Shown: in pieces, positions 33,453 through 42,870 of the stretch | Numbering within the stretch: the stretch's first letter is position 1 | Layout: each line of letters starts with the position of its first letter | Source: Paenibacillus sp. JZ16 | Lineage (GTDB): Bacteria > Bacillota > Bacilli > Paenibacillales > Paenibacillaceae | Direction: 5' to 3' | Length of the DNA: 64,000 bases | Assembly (NCBI RefSeq): GCF_015326965.1 | Contig: NZ_CP017659.1 | Location: 6,399,001-6,463,000 of the forward strand | Position numbers and translations under genes: made by a program | The notes under the pieces: model-generated | The model's input: only the letters and a program-made list of their open reading frames with translations | Told to the model about the DNA's origin: nothing | Database searches by the model: none

Positions 33453-36400
33453 TTACTTCAAGCCAGCCAGCCAATCTTGGAGCAGGAACTCAGCATCGGT
33501 ATTCAATGCTGTCTTGGCTTGATCACTGACGTTACGCCCCATCGCCTCCTTATTCAGGTGCTTGGTGAAATTCAGCATATGCTTGACGGCCTGATCCCGT
33601 CTTCCCTTATCCAGATGATGCTGTACCTGGTTAAGTGCGTTGGTCAGCTGAGGAATGATCGCTCCGCGTACATCCCCTGAATCCGCGAATCGGGCGATTA
33701 ATTGCTTCATGGAATGCACGCTCGTGATGACTTGGAACTGGATTGTTTTCTGAAGCTTGTTACCGGACCGATCTTCAGTCGTAACGGTTGCCGTTATGTC
33801 GCCCAAATTCCCTGCCAGATCGATGTCGATGGCATTCTTGGTCAATGGATCCAGCGTATAGGCTTTGCCGTTGATGGTTATTTCGGCAAATCGAATGGCG
33901 GAAGTGTCCATGATTTTGAAGCTGAGGACCATATAATCCTCCAAAGCATCGCCATCTTCCAAGCTCTTTCCATGGGCGGTCAGAGAGAAGGAAGGAGAAT
34001 CGGTAACCTCGATGGTGACTCCCTGCGAAACATTCCCGGACCGATCAACGGATCGGATGAAGAGCGAGTAATCCTTGCCCGCCTCGATTCCCTGTATCAC
34101 CGCTGTTTGAATTCCCCGATTCACCTCGATGACGTCGCCGACCTGCTGTCCATCGCTCCGCAGCGTAATTTGCACTTTTTGAGCATCGATATCATAGGGA
34201 CCATCCCAAGTCAGCGTGATGCTGCCCTCGCCGCGCTTCGCCTGAACATTCTCTACCTCCCCGGGAGCAATATGGTCCTCTTCTGGTATAGGAGGAGGTG
34301 GAGTCTCTGTAAATACGGCCGGATCGCCAAATGTGAATTTATCAAAATTATATAACCAGTCTCCGCCTTTAAAAGACAGGAATACAATATGTTTTCCCGT
34401 TACAGGGGCAGTAACATCCGTCGAGAAAACTTTGAAATTCTGCCAACCTCCGGTCCCTGAGACGGTGGCTGTTGCAATGACCGGACCGCCCAGACTGTCC
34501 AGTCTGACCTCGACCGTCCCGCCAGCCGTGGCGCTGGCTGCGTTGACATGGAATTGCGTAGGGCTTTCGCTGCCAAAATCGATATAGTTGTACATGGCAT
34601 AAGGGTTATTCGGACCAAACATTCCGGCCAGGTAAGTTTCCCCGCCGCCGGTTTCTCTGCCGAAGCCTACCCCGTTCGTATAGTTTTCAGCTTCCAGCTT
34701 GCCGGAAGCATCCCTTGCTTTTCCTTTCATGGTGGTAAAGGTGAACCACTCCAGATTGAGAGGATAGTCGCTGCCGTTTGCTCCCTTGAAAACCAGGTAT
34801 ACGTCATGAACGCCTACAGCCAAGCTGTCATCGATATTCGCCATGATATCGACCCAGTTATCCCAGCTTCCCAGCGCTGGAATCTGAACGACACCTGCGG
34901 TAGGTCCATCCAGACTGTCCAATTTAACCTCGATCGTTCCGCCTTGATTGCCGCTCGCCACATGAACAGTGATACCAGCCGCGCCGGATCCAAAATCAAT
35001 TCCTTCATAAGAGGCATAGGCATTGTGATGGATTCCGTCCAAATACCCGAATTCGGCATGCTTGCTAAGTCCTTCGCTGCTGTCATAATTTCCGGCCTTC
35101 AGTTTGGCATAGGCGTCAGTTTCCGTCGGATCCGTGGTCGTAAATTGAATCCAGTTTAAATTGAATAGATAATCGTCATTCGTCTTGGTGAAGACAAGAT
35201 ACAGATCATGGACGCCAGTAATGGTGCTTGGCGCTCCTTGGTCATCCTTAAGGAGGGTGACGGCATCGATATAACGATTCCAGTCGCCCGTTCCCTCTAC
35301 GTTCAACGTCCCGACTTTGGGGCCGTCCTTGGAATCAAGCCGGATCTCGATGTTACCTCCGCCCGTTCCGCTGGACGCTCTGGCAATGAAGCCGATCGCG
35401 CCTTCTGATCCGAAATCCACATTTTTGTAAGCGGCATATGAGCCATGCTGGATTCCGCCTAATTGCAGCGAGCCTTCGAACGCACCTTCCAGAACGAATC
35501 CGGTCCCGATATTGTAGCGTTCCGCTTCGATTTTCTCGAAGGGGTTTTTAACGGCGTAACGAAGCTCCGCTTCCATTGGCTTGATCACGTTTAAAGCTTG
35601 AACGGCAGCGGCTGAGGACCAGGATTCATAGGTTCCGGACAGCAGTTGTCCCGCCCAGTTCCCATCCACGATATGATCCGAATTGCGGTGGCTCCAGGCC
35701 ATCTCGACATTGAATGCAAGCCATTCGTCGAATTCAGCGCTGAATTCCGGGTATTGGCCGGTTTCATCCAGCGTCTTTTGCAGATGGGCCAGATTTCGCA
35801 TCAGGATCGTTTTGCCGCCTTTCAGATCTCCGTTAGGTCCTTCGTAATTCAACACCCCGTTTGAATCCACCAGATGGTTTTTGGTGAATTTAGCGGCCTT
35901 GACCGCGTCATCGAGGTAAACGGCATTTCCGGTCGCTTTATATAATCCGACGGCCGACCCGATGTATGTACCCTGATTGTAGTGGGTAGCATCCGGAACC
36001 GCGCCATGCTCGATTTCGATCCGGTCGAACACTTTTCCGTTTCCGTCCGTCAGCATCGTTTTGCCCCATCTGAATATTTTGGTTGCCGCGTTCAGATAAT
36101 GTTCATCTTTCGTAATATCATAAAGATAAAGTGCAGCTTGCGCCGCCGGGAAATTAATGCATGCATTTTTGGTATTATGCTCGCTGTTCAGCCACCAAAT
36201 GCCGCCGCTTGCGAACTCTTCATCCCACTGCGTATCGTACACAAAATCAAAATGATCTCTCGCGGCCTCCAAATATCTTGGGTTCCCGGTGATTTGATAG
36301 GCTCTGGCGCTTCCCATCGCCCACCACATAATATCGTCATTGAACGGATTATTCGTCCAATCTTGTCCGTACTTCGCAACGGTGCCGTCATAAACATCGT

Positions 36401-36707
36401 CGATCTGCGTTTTAAGCTCGGCTTTCAAGGCGGGATCGGATGTATGCTGATACGCATCCATGACCAATTCCCACAGCTCTGCTTCCACCCAGAAGTCCTG
36501 ATGCTTTTCGCGTTTGGAGTCCTTCCAGAACATCTTGGCGTTTGGATCCCAGAATGTATCGTTAAATGCTCTCATCGCTGTATCCCCATCCGATGCGGTA
36601 TAGGCGTAGGCCTTGGACGATCCGATGCCGGGCATGGAGCCGAGCATGAGCGCGATAGCCAGAGGCACCGCCAGAAATTTGAATAGTTGACCTGATCTGA
36701 GTGACAT
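33453..36707 (-). CDS. Secreted GH76 endo-alpha-1,6-mannanase with CBM6 modules
   Basis: The product (1084 aa from ATG 36707, ribosome-binding site aaaggagg) has a signal peptide ending near KAYAY. A GH76 catalytic domain (about 35-380) carries the paired catalytic aspartates Asp124-Asp125 in NPFNDDIMWW. Three CBM6-like beta-sandwiches (about 386-532, 533-658, 664-796) show IEAERYNIGTGF, KAGNYDSSEG and EAENYTNGVGF starts. A fibronectin III domain (about 816-905), an Ig-like segment and a helical C-terminal region complete it. GH76 enzymes cut the alpha-1,6 backbone of yeast mannan. As the last gene of the GH125-transporter operon, it should supply manno-oligosaccharides for import. No SLH or sortase signal is seen, so it is probably released. 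Confidence 0.92.
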   Translation of the reverse strand: MSLRSGQLFKFLAVPLAIALMLGSMPGIGSSKAYAYTASDGDTAMRAFNDTFWDPNAKMFWKDSKREKHQDFWVEAELWELVMDAYQHTSDPALKAELKTQIDDVYDGTVAKYGQDWTNNPFNDDIMWWAMGSARAYQITGNPRYLEAARDHFDFVYDTQWDEEFASGGIWWLNSEHNTKNACINFPAAQAALYLYDITKDEHYLNAATKIFRWGKTMLTDGNGKVFDRIEIEHGAVPDATHYNQGTYIGSAVGLYKATGNAVYLDDAVKAAKFTKNHLVDSNGVLNYEGPNGDLKGGKTILMRNLAHLQKTLDETGQYPEFSAEFDEWLAFNVEMAWSHRNSDHIVDGNWAGQLLSGTYESWSSAAAVQALNVIKPMEAELRYAVKNPFEKIEAERYNIGTGFVLEGAFEGSLQLGGIQHGSYAAYKNVDFGSEGAIGFIARASSGTGGGNIEIRLDSKDGPKVGTLNVEGTGDWNRYIDAVTLLKDDQGAPSTITGVHDLYLVFTKTNDDYLFNLNWIQFTTTDPTETDAYAKLKAGNYDSSEGLSKHAEFGYLDGIHHNAYASYEGIDFGSGAAGITVHVASGNQGGTIEVKLDSLDGPTAGVVQIPALGSWDNWVDIMANIDDSLAVGVHDVYLVFKGANGSDYPLNLEWFTFTTMKGKARDASGKLEAENYTNGVGFGRETGGGETYLAGMFGPNNPYAMYNYIDFGSESPTQFHVNAASATAGGTVEVRLDSLGGPVIATATVSGTGGWQNFKVFSTDVTAPVTGKHIVFLSFKGGDWLYNFDKFTFGDPAVFTETPPPPIPEEDHIAPGEVENVQAKRGEGSITLTWDGPYDIDAQKVQITLRSDGQQVGDVIEVNRGIQTAVIQGIEAGKDYSLFIRSVDRSGNVSQGVTIEVTDSPSFSLTAHGKSLEDGDALEDYMVLSFKIMDTSAIRFAEITINGKAYTLDPLTKNAIDIDLAGNLGDITATVTTEDRSGNKLQKTIQFQVITSVHSMKQLIARFADSGDVRGAIIPQLTNALNQVQHHLDKGRRDQAVKHMLNFTKHLNKEAMGRNVSDQAKTALNTDAEFLLQDWLAGLK

Positions 36708-36791
36708 GAATGTTCCTCCTTTATTTTCAAATCGAAGCCGATCCATTCCATTCATGATCGGCTTCATGAGTTTAGCGATCCCGGTTACTAC

Positions 36792-38141
36792 CTACTTGCC
36801 GGTCGTAATCACTTTATTGATTTTTTCGGCCATCACATCCAGTTCGGTGATCGGGGCTTTGCCCATCAGAATGTTTTTCCATGATGCTTCGATGAACGGG
36901 TACGCTTTGCCTGCCCATGTCGACAGGAAACGAACCGGCTGCGTATTCTGGGATTTCAGGATATGATCAAGGCCTTCGCCCACTTCAGGATGTCCGGCCG
37001 TTTTCAGCGCTTCGTAATAAGCAGCGGAAGAGGCTTGATAGGCTGCAGGAGCCACCGGCGTTGAAGGGAGGACTTCCTCGTACATTTTGGAATCCAGGTA
37101 CTTGAGCACTTTCCAGACCGCTTCCGGATTTTTGAGCGTTGCCGGACTGGACCAGCCTACGGCGTCATAAATCTCGGTCTGGCTGTTTACGACCGGCATG
37201 GGAGCGTAGCCCCATTCCAATTCTTTCGGAGCCGTGCGGATCAAGTCATCGGCTACCCACTGCCCCTGCAGGGTCATCGGGACTTTACCTTGTTTGAATG
37301 AACTCATGGCATTGGTTAAGTCAAAGGTCGGGGGATTCATATGGCCATTTGCAATGGCTGACTTATATTTCTCGACGCCTTCCCTGAACGGGTCGCTGAT
37401 TTCCACCTTCGTTGGATTGATGATGGCATCAGCGAAGGGAGCACCGCCGGCGGAAACCGAATAGAGAGAGACGTGGAAAGGGTCAAGGGGGGCGTAATAA
37501 CCGAATTGCTGCACACCGCCCTGATTGCTCGAAAGTTTCTCCATCGCCGTGAAGAATTCATCGTAGGTCCAGCCGATTTTCGGTTCCGGAAGGCCTGCAT
37601 CCTGGAATGATTTTTTATTGTAAAAAATGCCGTAGGTGTTCAAGAGGCCTGGCAATCCGACCAGTTTGCCTTCATAGTACCAGCTGTCTACCACGCCGTC
37701 GTAAAAGCCTTCCATGAACGCTTTGTCCTGTGCTGCAAGCTCCGTCCAGTCATAGAGAAGTCCTTTGCCGGCATTATCGAGCAGCATGTCGTTACCGGTC
37801 ATGAAGATGTCAGGCGCTTTCTTCGCCGTGATCATTCCGTTAATCTTGACACCGTAATTGTCCAATGGAGTAGGGATGAGTTTCACTTTGATGTCGGGGT
37901 TTTCCTCTTCGAATTTTTTCATGGATGCCATGATTTTTTCGTTCATGGCCGCCGACTCCCAGGTAATCATCGTGACTTCGACGGGTTTCTTGGACCCGGT
38001 GTTATCTTCCCCGGATGGCGTGTTTCCGGGGCTCGCCGGACTTGAGCTTCCGCCGCTGTTGCCGCCGCAAGCGGCTAGCAGACTTGAAAATAACAGTAAA
38101 GCGATGATTCCACTGGCCCACTTTCTAACACCCTGTCTCAT
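36792..38141 (-). CDS. Sugar-binding lipoprotein of the mannan operon importer
   Basis: The 449-residue protein has a lipoprotein signal (LLAAC lipobox, Cys25) followed by a Gly/Ser/Pro-rich tether. Its extracellular binding domain is of the MalE-like family 1 type (EVTMITWESAAMNEKIMASM at its start). The ribosome-binding site ggggaggt lies seven bases before the ATG. It belongs to the MalEFG-type CUT1 group, unlike the LplA-type receptors elsewhere in the window. It should capture alpha-manno-oligosaccharides released by the GH76 enzyme encoded next. Confidence 0.9.
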   Translation of the reverse strand: MRQGVRKWASGIIALLLFSSLLAACGGNSGGSSSPASPGNTPSGEDNTGSKKPVEVTMITWESAAMNEKIMASMKKFEEENPDIKVKLIPTPLDNYGVKINGMITAKKAPDIFMTGNDMLLDNAGKGLLYDWTELAAQDKAFMEGFYDGVVDSWYYEGKLVGLPGLLNTYGIFYNKKSFQDAGLPEPKIGWTYDEFFTAMEKLSSNQGGVQQFGYYAPLDPFHVSLYSVSAGGAPFADAIINPTKVEISDPFREGVEKYKSAIANGHMNPPTFDLTNAMSSFKQGKVPMTLQGQWVADDLIRTAPKELEWGYAPMPVVNSQTEIYDAVGWSSPATLKNPEAVWKVLKYLDSKMYEEVLPSTPVAPAAYQASSAAYYEALKTAGHPEVGEGLDHILKSQNTQPVRFLSTWAGKAYPFIEASWKNILMGKAPITELDVMAEKINKVITTGK

Positions 38142-38240
38142 TGAAAGACCTCCCCAATGGTAAATTTAATGAACTGAACATCACCTGTTTTTTACTTCAG
38201 TCAATCCCGGTCGGCATCACCTCCCAAATGGTCGGAAGCT

Positions 38241-39143
38241 TTACTTTAAACCCGCGGAATTCATGGAGCCGAGCCCCTGCATAAAAAACTTCTGGCCAAA
38301 GAAGAAGAGCAGCAGCATCGGCAGGATATAAATTAAATCCGCGGCCATGAACAGATTCCAGGCTGTCGCATAGGTGCCCGTATAGGTGGCCATCGCCAGC
38401 GACAACGTCCACTTGCTTGGATCGATAATATAGAGCAGAGGTTCCAAATATTGATTCCATGCCCCTTGGAATGCAAAGATCACCATGGTCATGATGACCG
38501 GCATGGACATCGGCACCAATACCTTGAGCAGCACATAAAGGTCCGATGCTCCGTCGATTTTGGCAGCCTCGTCAAATGAAACGGAGATCGTTTTGATATA
38601 CTGGACAAACAGGAACGAGAACGTGGCGTTTCCAAAAAAGGCGGGCACGATAATCGGCAGCCAGGAATCGTACCATCCAATGCTGGTGTACAGGTTAAAC
38701 ATAGGGATCATGCCTACAAATCCGGGAAGCATAAGGCTCCCTACAAATAGCGAGAACCACAGTTTACGTCCTGGGAACTTGAGCCGTGCGAGCCCGTAGC
38801 CCACCAGTACCGAGCTTATAATCTGTCCGATTGTGCAGGTAATCGCGATAAACAGGGAGTTGCCAAACGTTTGCCAAAAGTTGATTTCTTTTGTTCCGGT
38901 TACAAAATTGGACCAATGAAATTCCCGCGGAAACCATTCGGGCGGAATTTTGAACACGTCATTGTTGCTCTTCAGCGCAATGGTAACCATCCAGAAGAGG
39001 GGGAACAGCATCGCAATGGCGCCGATCGCCAATAAGATAAAACGAATGGCGTCTATCCAGTTCAACCGTACTCTTCGCTTTACGCGTATGTCCGCTGTAT
39101 TCAAATTTCCTCGTTGTTTGGGCCGTACTTCCGCTTGCATCAT
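38241..39143 (-). CDS. Sugar ABC transporter permease, MalG type, mannan operon
   Basis: The 300-residue protein has six membrane helices and the EAA loop (DEAAKIDGASDLYVLLKVLV). The typical opening helix (FILLAIGAIAMLFPLFWMVT) follows a cytoplasmic tail. The start ATG 39143 (or 39140) follows aagggggt. It forms the import channel with the MalF-type protein whose gene ends 11 bases upstream. The ATPase is again absent and must be shared. Confidence 0.92.
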   Translation of the reverse strand: MMQAEVRPKQRGNLNTADIRVKRRVRLNWIDAIRFILLAIGAIAMLFPLFWMVTIALKSNNDVFKIPPEWFPREFHWSNFVTGTKEINFWQTFGNSLFIAITCTIGQIISSVLVGYGLARLKFPGRKLWFSLFVGSLMLPGFVGMIPMFNLYTSIGWYDSWLPIIVPAFFGNATFSFLFVQYIKTISVSFDEAAKIDGASDLYVLLKVLVPMSMPVIMTMVIFAFQGAWNQYLEPLLYIIDPSKWTLSLAMATYTGTYATAWNLFMAADLIYILPMLLLFFFGQKFFMQGLGSMNSAGLK

Positions 39144-39154
39144 TTCTTACCCCC

Positions 39155-40045
39155 TTATTTATTGCTTTCGTAATAAACGAACCGGTTGGAGTACCGATAA
39201 GAAATCACGGTAAAAATCATGATGATGACAAACAGTACCCACACCTCCGCGATGGCATAACCAAACATTCTTCCATTGAAGGCGTCGGTATAGATTTTGT
39301 AATTCAGCAGGGAGGTGGAAAAGTTCGGGCCGCCTCCGGTCAGCACCTGAACCTGGTTAAACGCCTGGAATGCGCCGATGATGCCGAGTATAAGCTGCAG
39401 GAACAGGATCGGGGTGATCATGGGCAGCGTAATGTTTAGCGACATCCGCCACCTGGAGGCGCCGTCGACTTCCGCCGCTTCATACATTTCCTGGGGAACC
39501 GACTGCAGACCGCTCAGAAAAATGATGACACTGGATCCGACCTGCCATAAACCGATTAACACGATGGATGGAAGCGCTGTCGTTTCGCTGGTCAACCAAG
39601 TGCCCGGCGGCAGTCCGAACTCTCTTAGCAGCGAATTCGCCAGACCGTATTGCGGCTCATAAATAAATTGCCACAACGTGAGCGTGGCGATGGAGGGAAC
39701 GACGACGGGAAGATAAAAGATCGTGCGGAACCATTTGATGCCGGTCAAGTTTTTGTTCAGCATCATGGCCAATAACAAACCTAGGATTAGCGATAAAGGA
39801 ACACTTAGGATCACGAAGTAAAACGTTGCCCGGATCGAAGGCCAAAAAGCAGGATCCTCGGTGAAGAGGTATCTAAAGTTCTCAAAGCCGACAAAACGTG
39901 GGGAATCGTACCCGCTCCATTCTGTCAAAGCGTAATACATGGACGACAACAGGGGATAGGCGACAAAAACGCTGAAGCCGATAATGGACGGTAAAATGAA
40001 CAGATATCCGATGACCCAGCCGCGAAGCTTCCTATTGGTTCCCAT
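39155..40045 (-). CDS. Sugar ABC transporter permease, MalF type, mannan operon
   Basis: The 296-residue permease opens with WVIGYLFILPSIIGFSVFVA and carries the EAA loop (YEAAEVDGASRWRMSLNITL) and the C-terminal helix of MalF-type subunits. The gene overlaps the 3' end of the GH125 gene by 14 bases when started at ATG 40045, so translation is coupled. The Shine-Dalgarno-like ggaggaggt lies somewhat far upstream (13 bases). ATG 40075 is an alternative that would lengthen the overlap. Confidence 0.9.
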   Translation of the reverse strand: MGTNRKLRGWVIGYLFILPSIIGFSVFVAYPLLSSMYYALTEWSGYDSPRFVGFENFRYLFTEDPAFWPSIRATFYFVILSVPLSLILGLLLAMMLNKNLTGIKWFRTIFYLPVVVPSIATLTLWQFIYEPQYGLANSLLREFGLPPGTWLTSETTALPSIVLIGLWQVGSSVIIFLSGLQSVPQEMYEAAEVDGASRWRMSLNITLPMITPILFLQLILGIIGAFQAFNQVQVLTGGGPNFSTSLLNYKIYTDAFNGRMFGYAIAEVWVLFVIIMIFTVISYRYSNRFVYYESNK

Positions 40046-41363
40046 GGTGATCTCGATGACCTCCTCCAATATCATTCGCTTTGACTCGAATGCCGCAGTA
40101 ATCCATGATCAGCTCGCAAAACATCATGTTAGCCCAGGAAAACCATGGGCGGGTATAACGTGCAGGGTCGTCGACCAGAAATCCTTCATGCATCATGCCG
40201 GTGCCTGCATCGGTATCCGCCATCAGCCGAAGCAGCCGAAATTTCTCTTCCCGATCGGTAGTCGTCAAGCCTTGAATCGCCAGCGCAATCGGCCAGATAT
40301 AACGATCAGGCGTATGGGGGCTTCCAACGCCCGCAGCGGCAGTGCCCTGATAATAGTACGGATTGGCGCGGCTCAGCACGAACCTGCGGGTATTTTGATA
40401 GACCGGGTCATCAGCGCTTGTATAGCCCAAATACGGAATGGACAAAAGGCTGGGAACGTTGGCATCATCCATCAGCAGATGGTTTCCCATCCCGTCCGTT
40501 TCATAGGCATAAATTTTTCCATATTCGGGGTGATCAACCACGCCGTATGACGCAATGCCATGACGGATCTCATCGGCTAGTTTCTCCGCCTCCGCTTCCA
40601 ATTCGGAATCGCGCAGGACTTCACGGCAAATCTCCGCCAGATAACCAAGCACAACGACGGCGAACATATTGGACGGTATGAGGTATCCGTAGGCGCAGGC
40701 GTCGTCGCTTGGGCGGAATCCGGACCAGGTCATTCCCGTGTAAGCCACCTCAGCCCCTTTTCCGCCGCGAGGCAGCGTGTCGCTTGGAGGACAATCGAAG
40801 CGTTCGAAGTAATACGGCGATTTCGATTCATGATGCTGCTCGGTTCGCCAGATGTCCAGAATGACCCTGGCGGCTGCATGGAACGTTTGATCCAGATGCG
40901 AGGTCCTGCCGGTTTCTTTCCATAACAGGTAAGCAAGCTGGAGGGGATAGCATAACGAATCGATCTCATATTTGCGCTCCCATAGCCATGGATTCATGGC
41001 GGTGCGGTCGTGCTGGTGGCCTTGACCGGAAGGCGAATCATTGAATGCATTGGCGTATGGATCAAGCAGGATGAATTCTGTTTGCCTGCGTACAAGCCCC
41101 TCGATCAAATCGGCCAGCTTCTCGTCTTGGCCCGCCGGAACGAGGAAGGGGCGGATTTGCGCAGCCGAATCCCTCAGCCACATGGCCGGAATATCGCCGG
41201 TAATGACAAAGGTGGTACCATCGGGCTGTTGTTGAATGGTTGAACTTAGGGTATTGTCCAGCATGTTTCTAAACATATGTCCGAGCTTCGGATAAGCTGA
41301 GGTACCTTCGATGATCGTGCGGTTCAAATCATGTAATACAGAAAAATAGTCCAACGTATACAT
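40032..41363 (-). CDS. Glycoside hydrolase family 125 exo-alpha-1,6-mannosidase
   Basis: The 443-residue product is soluble, has no signal peptide and contains the GH125 hallmark blocks GDIPAMWLRDS (residues 56-66, with the conserved acidic residue) and AFNDSPSGQGHQHDRTAMNP. It also has WERKYEIDSLCYPLQLAYLL and YYYQGTAAAGVGSPHT. The (alpha/alpha)6 barrel removes alpha-1,6-mannose from imported oligosaccharides. ATG 41363 was chosen because aagggag lies 11 bases upstream; ATG 41405 has no ribosome-binding site. It is the first gene of the mannan operon, directly behind the promoter at 41438-41466. Confidence 0.93.
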   Translation of the reverse strand: MYTLDYFSVLHDLNRTIIEGTSAYPKLGHMFRNMLDNTLSSTIQQQPDGTTFVITGDIPAMWLRDSAAQIRPFLVPAGQDEKLADLIEGLVRRQTEFILLDPYANAFNDSPSGQGHQHDRTAMNPWLWERKYEIDSLCYPLQLAYLLWKETGRTSHLDQTFHAAARVILDIWRTEQHHESKSPYYFERFDCPPSDTLPRGGKGAEVAYTGMTWSGFRPSDDACAYGYLIPSNMFAVVVLGYLAEICREVLRDSELEAEAEKLADEIRHGIASYGVVDHPEYGKIYAYETDGMGNHLLMDDANVPSLLSIPYLGYTSADDPVYQNTRRFVLSRANPYYYQGTAAAGVGSPHTPDRYIWPIALAIQGLTTTDREEKFRLLRLMADTDAGTGMMHEGFLVDDPARYTRPWFSWANMMFCELIMDYCGIRVKANDIGGGHRDHHGNQ

Positions 41364-41418
41364 GGTAAGCTCTGCTCCCTTCCATTCTTCAGGGTTGTTA
41401 ATCATTTTGTAGGTCGTT

Positions 41419-41436
41419 ATATAAAACGCTTACATT
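41419..41436 (-). promoter_or_regulatory. cre-like box (CcpA site) overlapping the mannan operon start
   Basis: On the minus strand the sequence reads aatgtaagcgttttatat. It matches the CcpA consensus WWTGNAARCGNWWWCAWW except at the CA pair near the 3' end. It lies immediately downstream of the -10 box of the mannan operon promoter, a position where bound CcpA represses or blocks transcription, so repression by preferred sugars is likely. Confidence 0.65.
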
Positions 41437-41437
41437 C

Positions 41438-41466
41438 AATATAATTACATACCAATTTAATGTCAA
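41438..41466 (-). promoter_or_regulatory. Sigma-A promoter of the mannan operon
   Basis: Minus strand: TTGACA (41466-41461), exactly 17 bases, TATATT (41443-41438). The -35 box is perfect, the -10 box has one mismatch, and the start codon of the GH125 gene is about 75 bases downstream. It is the best promoter match in the window. Confidence 0.82.
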
Positions 41467-41898
41467 TATATTATTTTAATTAAAATTATGGCTGTTATAT
41501 TATATGGATGCAATGAATATCTTGCCGGTCATGCTGCCGGTTCTTAATTGTATATTTGCCAGAAGTCAACTTTCCTCGTTTTGATGTGGACATGCCGGAT
41601 ATTGAATGATTGATTTGAGATAAAAGCATGAATTTAAATTAGAAACATCCCGTGGCGGCAAAAGCAATTCATGGGTCGTTATGGCCTGATACATAACATG
41701 ATATATTAGTATGTATTGAAGGGGGTGACTCTTTGTCGCTGTTGTTCGCTGCTTGGTTGAGGAATCGGCAAACGTTTTTGCGAATCACTTTCCCGCGTAC
41801 AGGCACTTCTGGGCCGTTGCCTACATACAATGAGAAGACCGAGAGACCGAGCGCGATAAGGGCCGGTTGCATTGTAACTTCGCAGGAGGTGTCCCAAA
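41467..41898. other. AT-rich intergenic region between the mannan operon and sigK
   Basis: No gene is supported. A spaced inverted repeat (atacata at 41689-41695, tatgtat at 41710-41716) lies upstream of sigK and may be part of its sporulation control. A frame starting at TTG 41733 with a good ribosome-binding site overlaps sigK out of frame and is not believed to be coding. Confidence 0.4.
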
Positions 41899-42600
41899 GT
41901 GCCTGGATTGTTTACCGCAATTGCTTTGTTCATAAAAGAGTTGACCCTGCTCGTTTCGTACGTGAAAAACAACGCGTTTCCCCAGCCTCTGACCGAGGAA
42001 GAGGAAGCTAAACATCTGCAGCGAATGGCCGAAGGCGATCCTCAGTCGCGGAATAAACTGATTGAGCATAATCTTCGGCTGGTCGCACACATCGTCAAAA
42101 AGTTTGATAACACCGGCGAGGATTTGGAAGATTTGATTTCCATCGGGACGATAGGACTCATCAAGGCGATTGAAAGCTTCAGGCCGAATAAAGGCACGAA
42201 GCTGGCGACATTTGCTGCCCGTTGCATAGAAAATGAAATACTGATGCATTTGCGTTCACTCAAGAAAACCCGCAAGGACGTATCCCTCCATGATCCGATC
42301 GGAACGGACAAAGAGGGGAACGAGATTACACTGATCGATATCCTCGGGACAGAAGCGGATGATATCGTGGACGCCGTGCAGTTAAAGATTGAGAAGAGTA
42401 AGATCTATCGGAACCTCGATATATTGGACGACCGGGAGAAGGAAGTCGTTATTGGTCGTTTTGGGCTGGAAGCGGGTGGAGAAGAACGGACGCAGCGGGA
42501 GATCGCCAAGGAACTCGGCATATCGCGCAGCTATGTGTCACGGATTGAGAAGCGGGCATTGATGAAGCTGTATCATGAGTTTTACAAGCAGAAACGGTAG
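41899..42600 (+). CDS. sigK: Sporulation sigma factor SigK (late mother-cell sigma factor)
   Basis: The 233-residue protein starts with a hydrophobic pro-sequence ([20 protein letters not shown]) and the SigK-typical [20 protein letters not shown]. Regions 2 and 4 follow ([40 protein letters not shown]). Pro-SigK is cleaved by SpoIVFB late in sporulation and then drives coat and mother-cell lysis genes. The start is GTG, seven bases after aggaggt. The gene is continuous, with no skin-like element inserted as in Bacillus subtilis. It stands alone here between two carbohydrate loci. Confidence 0.95.
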   Translation: MPGLFTAIALFIKELTLLVSYVKNNAFPQPLTEEEEAKHLQRMAEGDPQSRNKLIEHNLRLVAHIVKKFDNTGEDLEDLISIGTIGLIKAIESFRPNKGTKLATFAARCIENEILMHLRSLKKTRKDVSLHDPIGTDKEGNEITLIDILGTEADDIVDAVQLKIEKSKIYRNLDILDDREKEVVIGRFGLEAGGEERTQREIAKELGISRSYVSRIEKRALMKLYHEFYKQKR

Positions 42601-42870
42601 GAAGAAGCGGCGTGTTGAAATATTTTCAAGAACGGTTAAGCCATGATGGCTCGTTGCATCTATCTAAAGCTTGGCTCTTCACGAGTTGTGCAGAGGATAG
42701 GTGCATCTTGTTGAGGCGTTATGGACAAGCGGTTTTCTTCCGCGGTGAGCATCATTTCAAACCTGCCCCAATCATTATCGCCGTTTTATGGACAGCGCCG
42801 GAGCATTTACATATGCGATAATTTACTTACAATGAAAATAAATCCTACAGATGATAAAGGGGGAATGCAA

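Noticed and set aside
41689..41716. Spaced inverted repeat atacata/tatgtat before sigK as a proven sporulation operator
   Set aside because: The arms are only seven bases in an AT-rich region, and no sigma-E or SpoIIID consensus could be aligned with confidence.
41733..42011. Upstream frame overlapping sigK with a good ribosome-binding site (TTG 41733)
   Set aside because: Its translation has no pattern and overlaps sigK by more than 100 bases in another frame. A leader-peptide role cannot be shown.
41899..42600. Interruption of sigK by a skin-like element
   Set aside because: The reading frame is continuous through regions 2 and 4 with no insertion.
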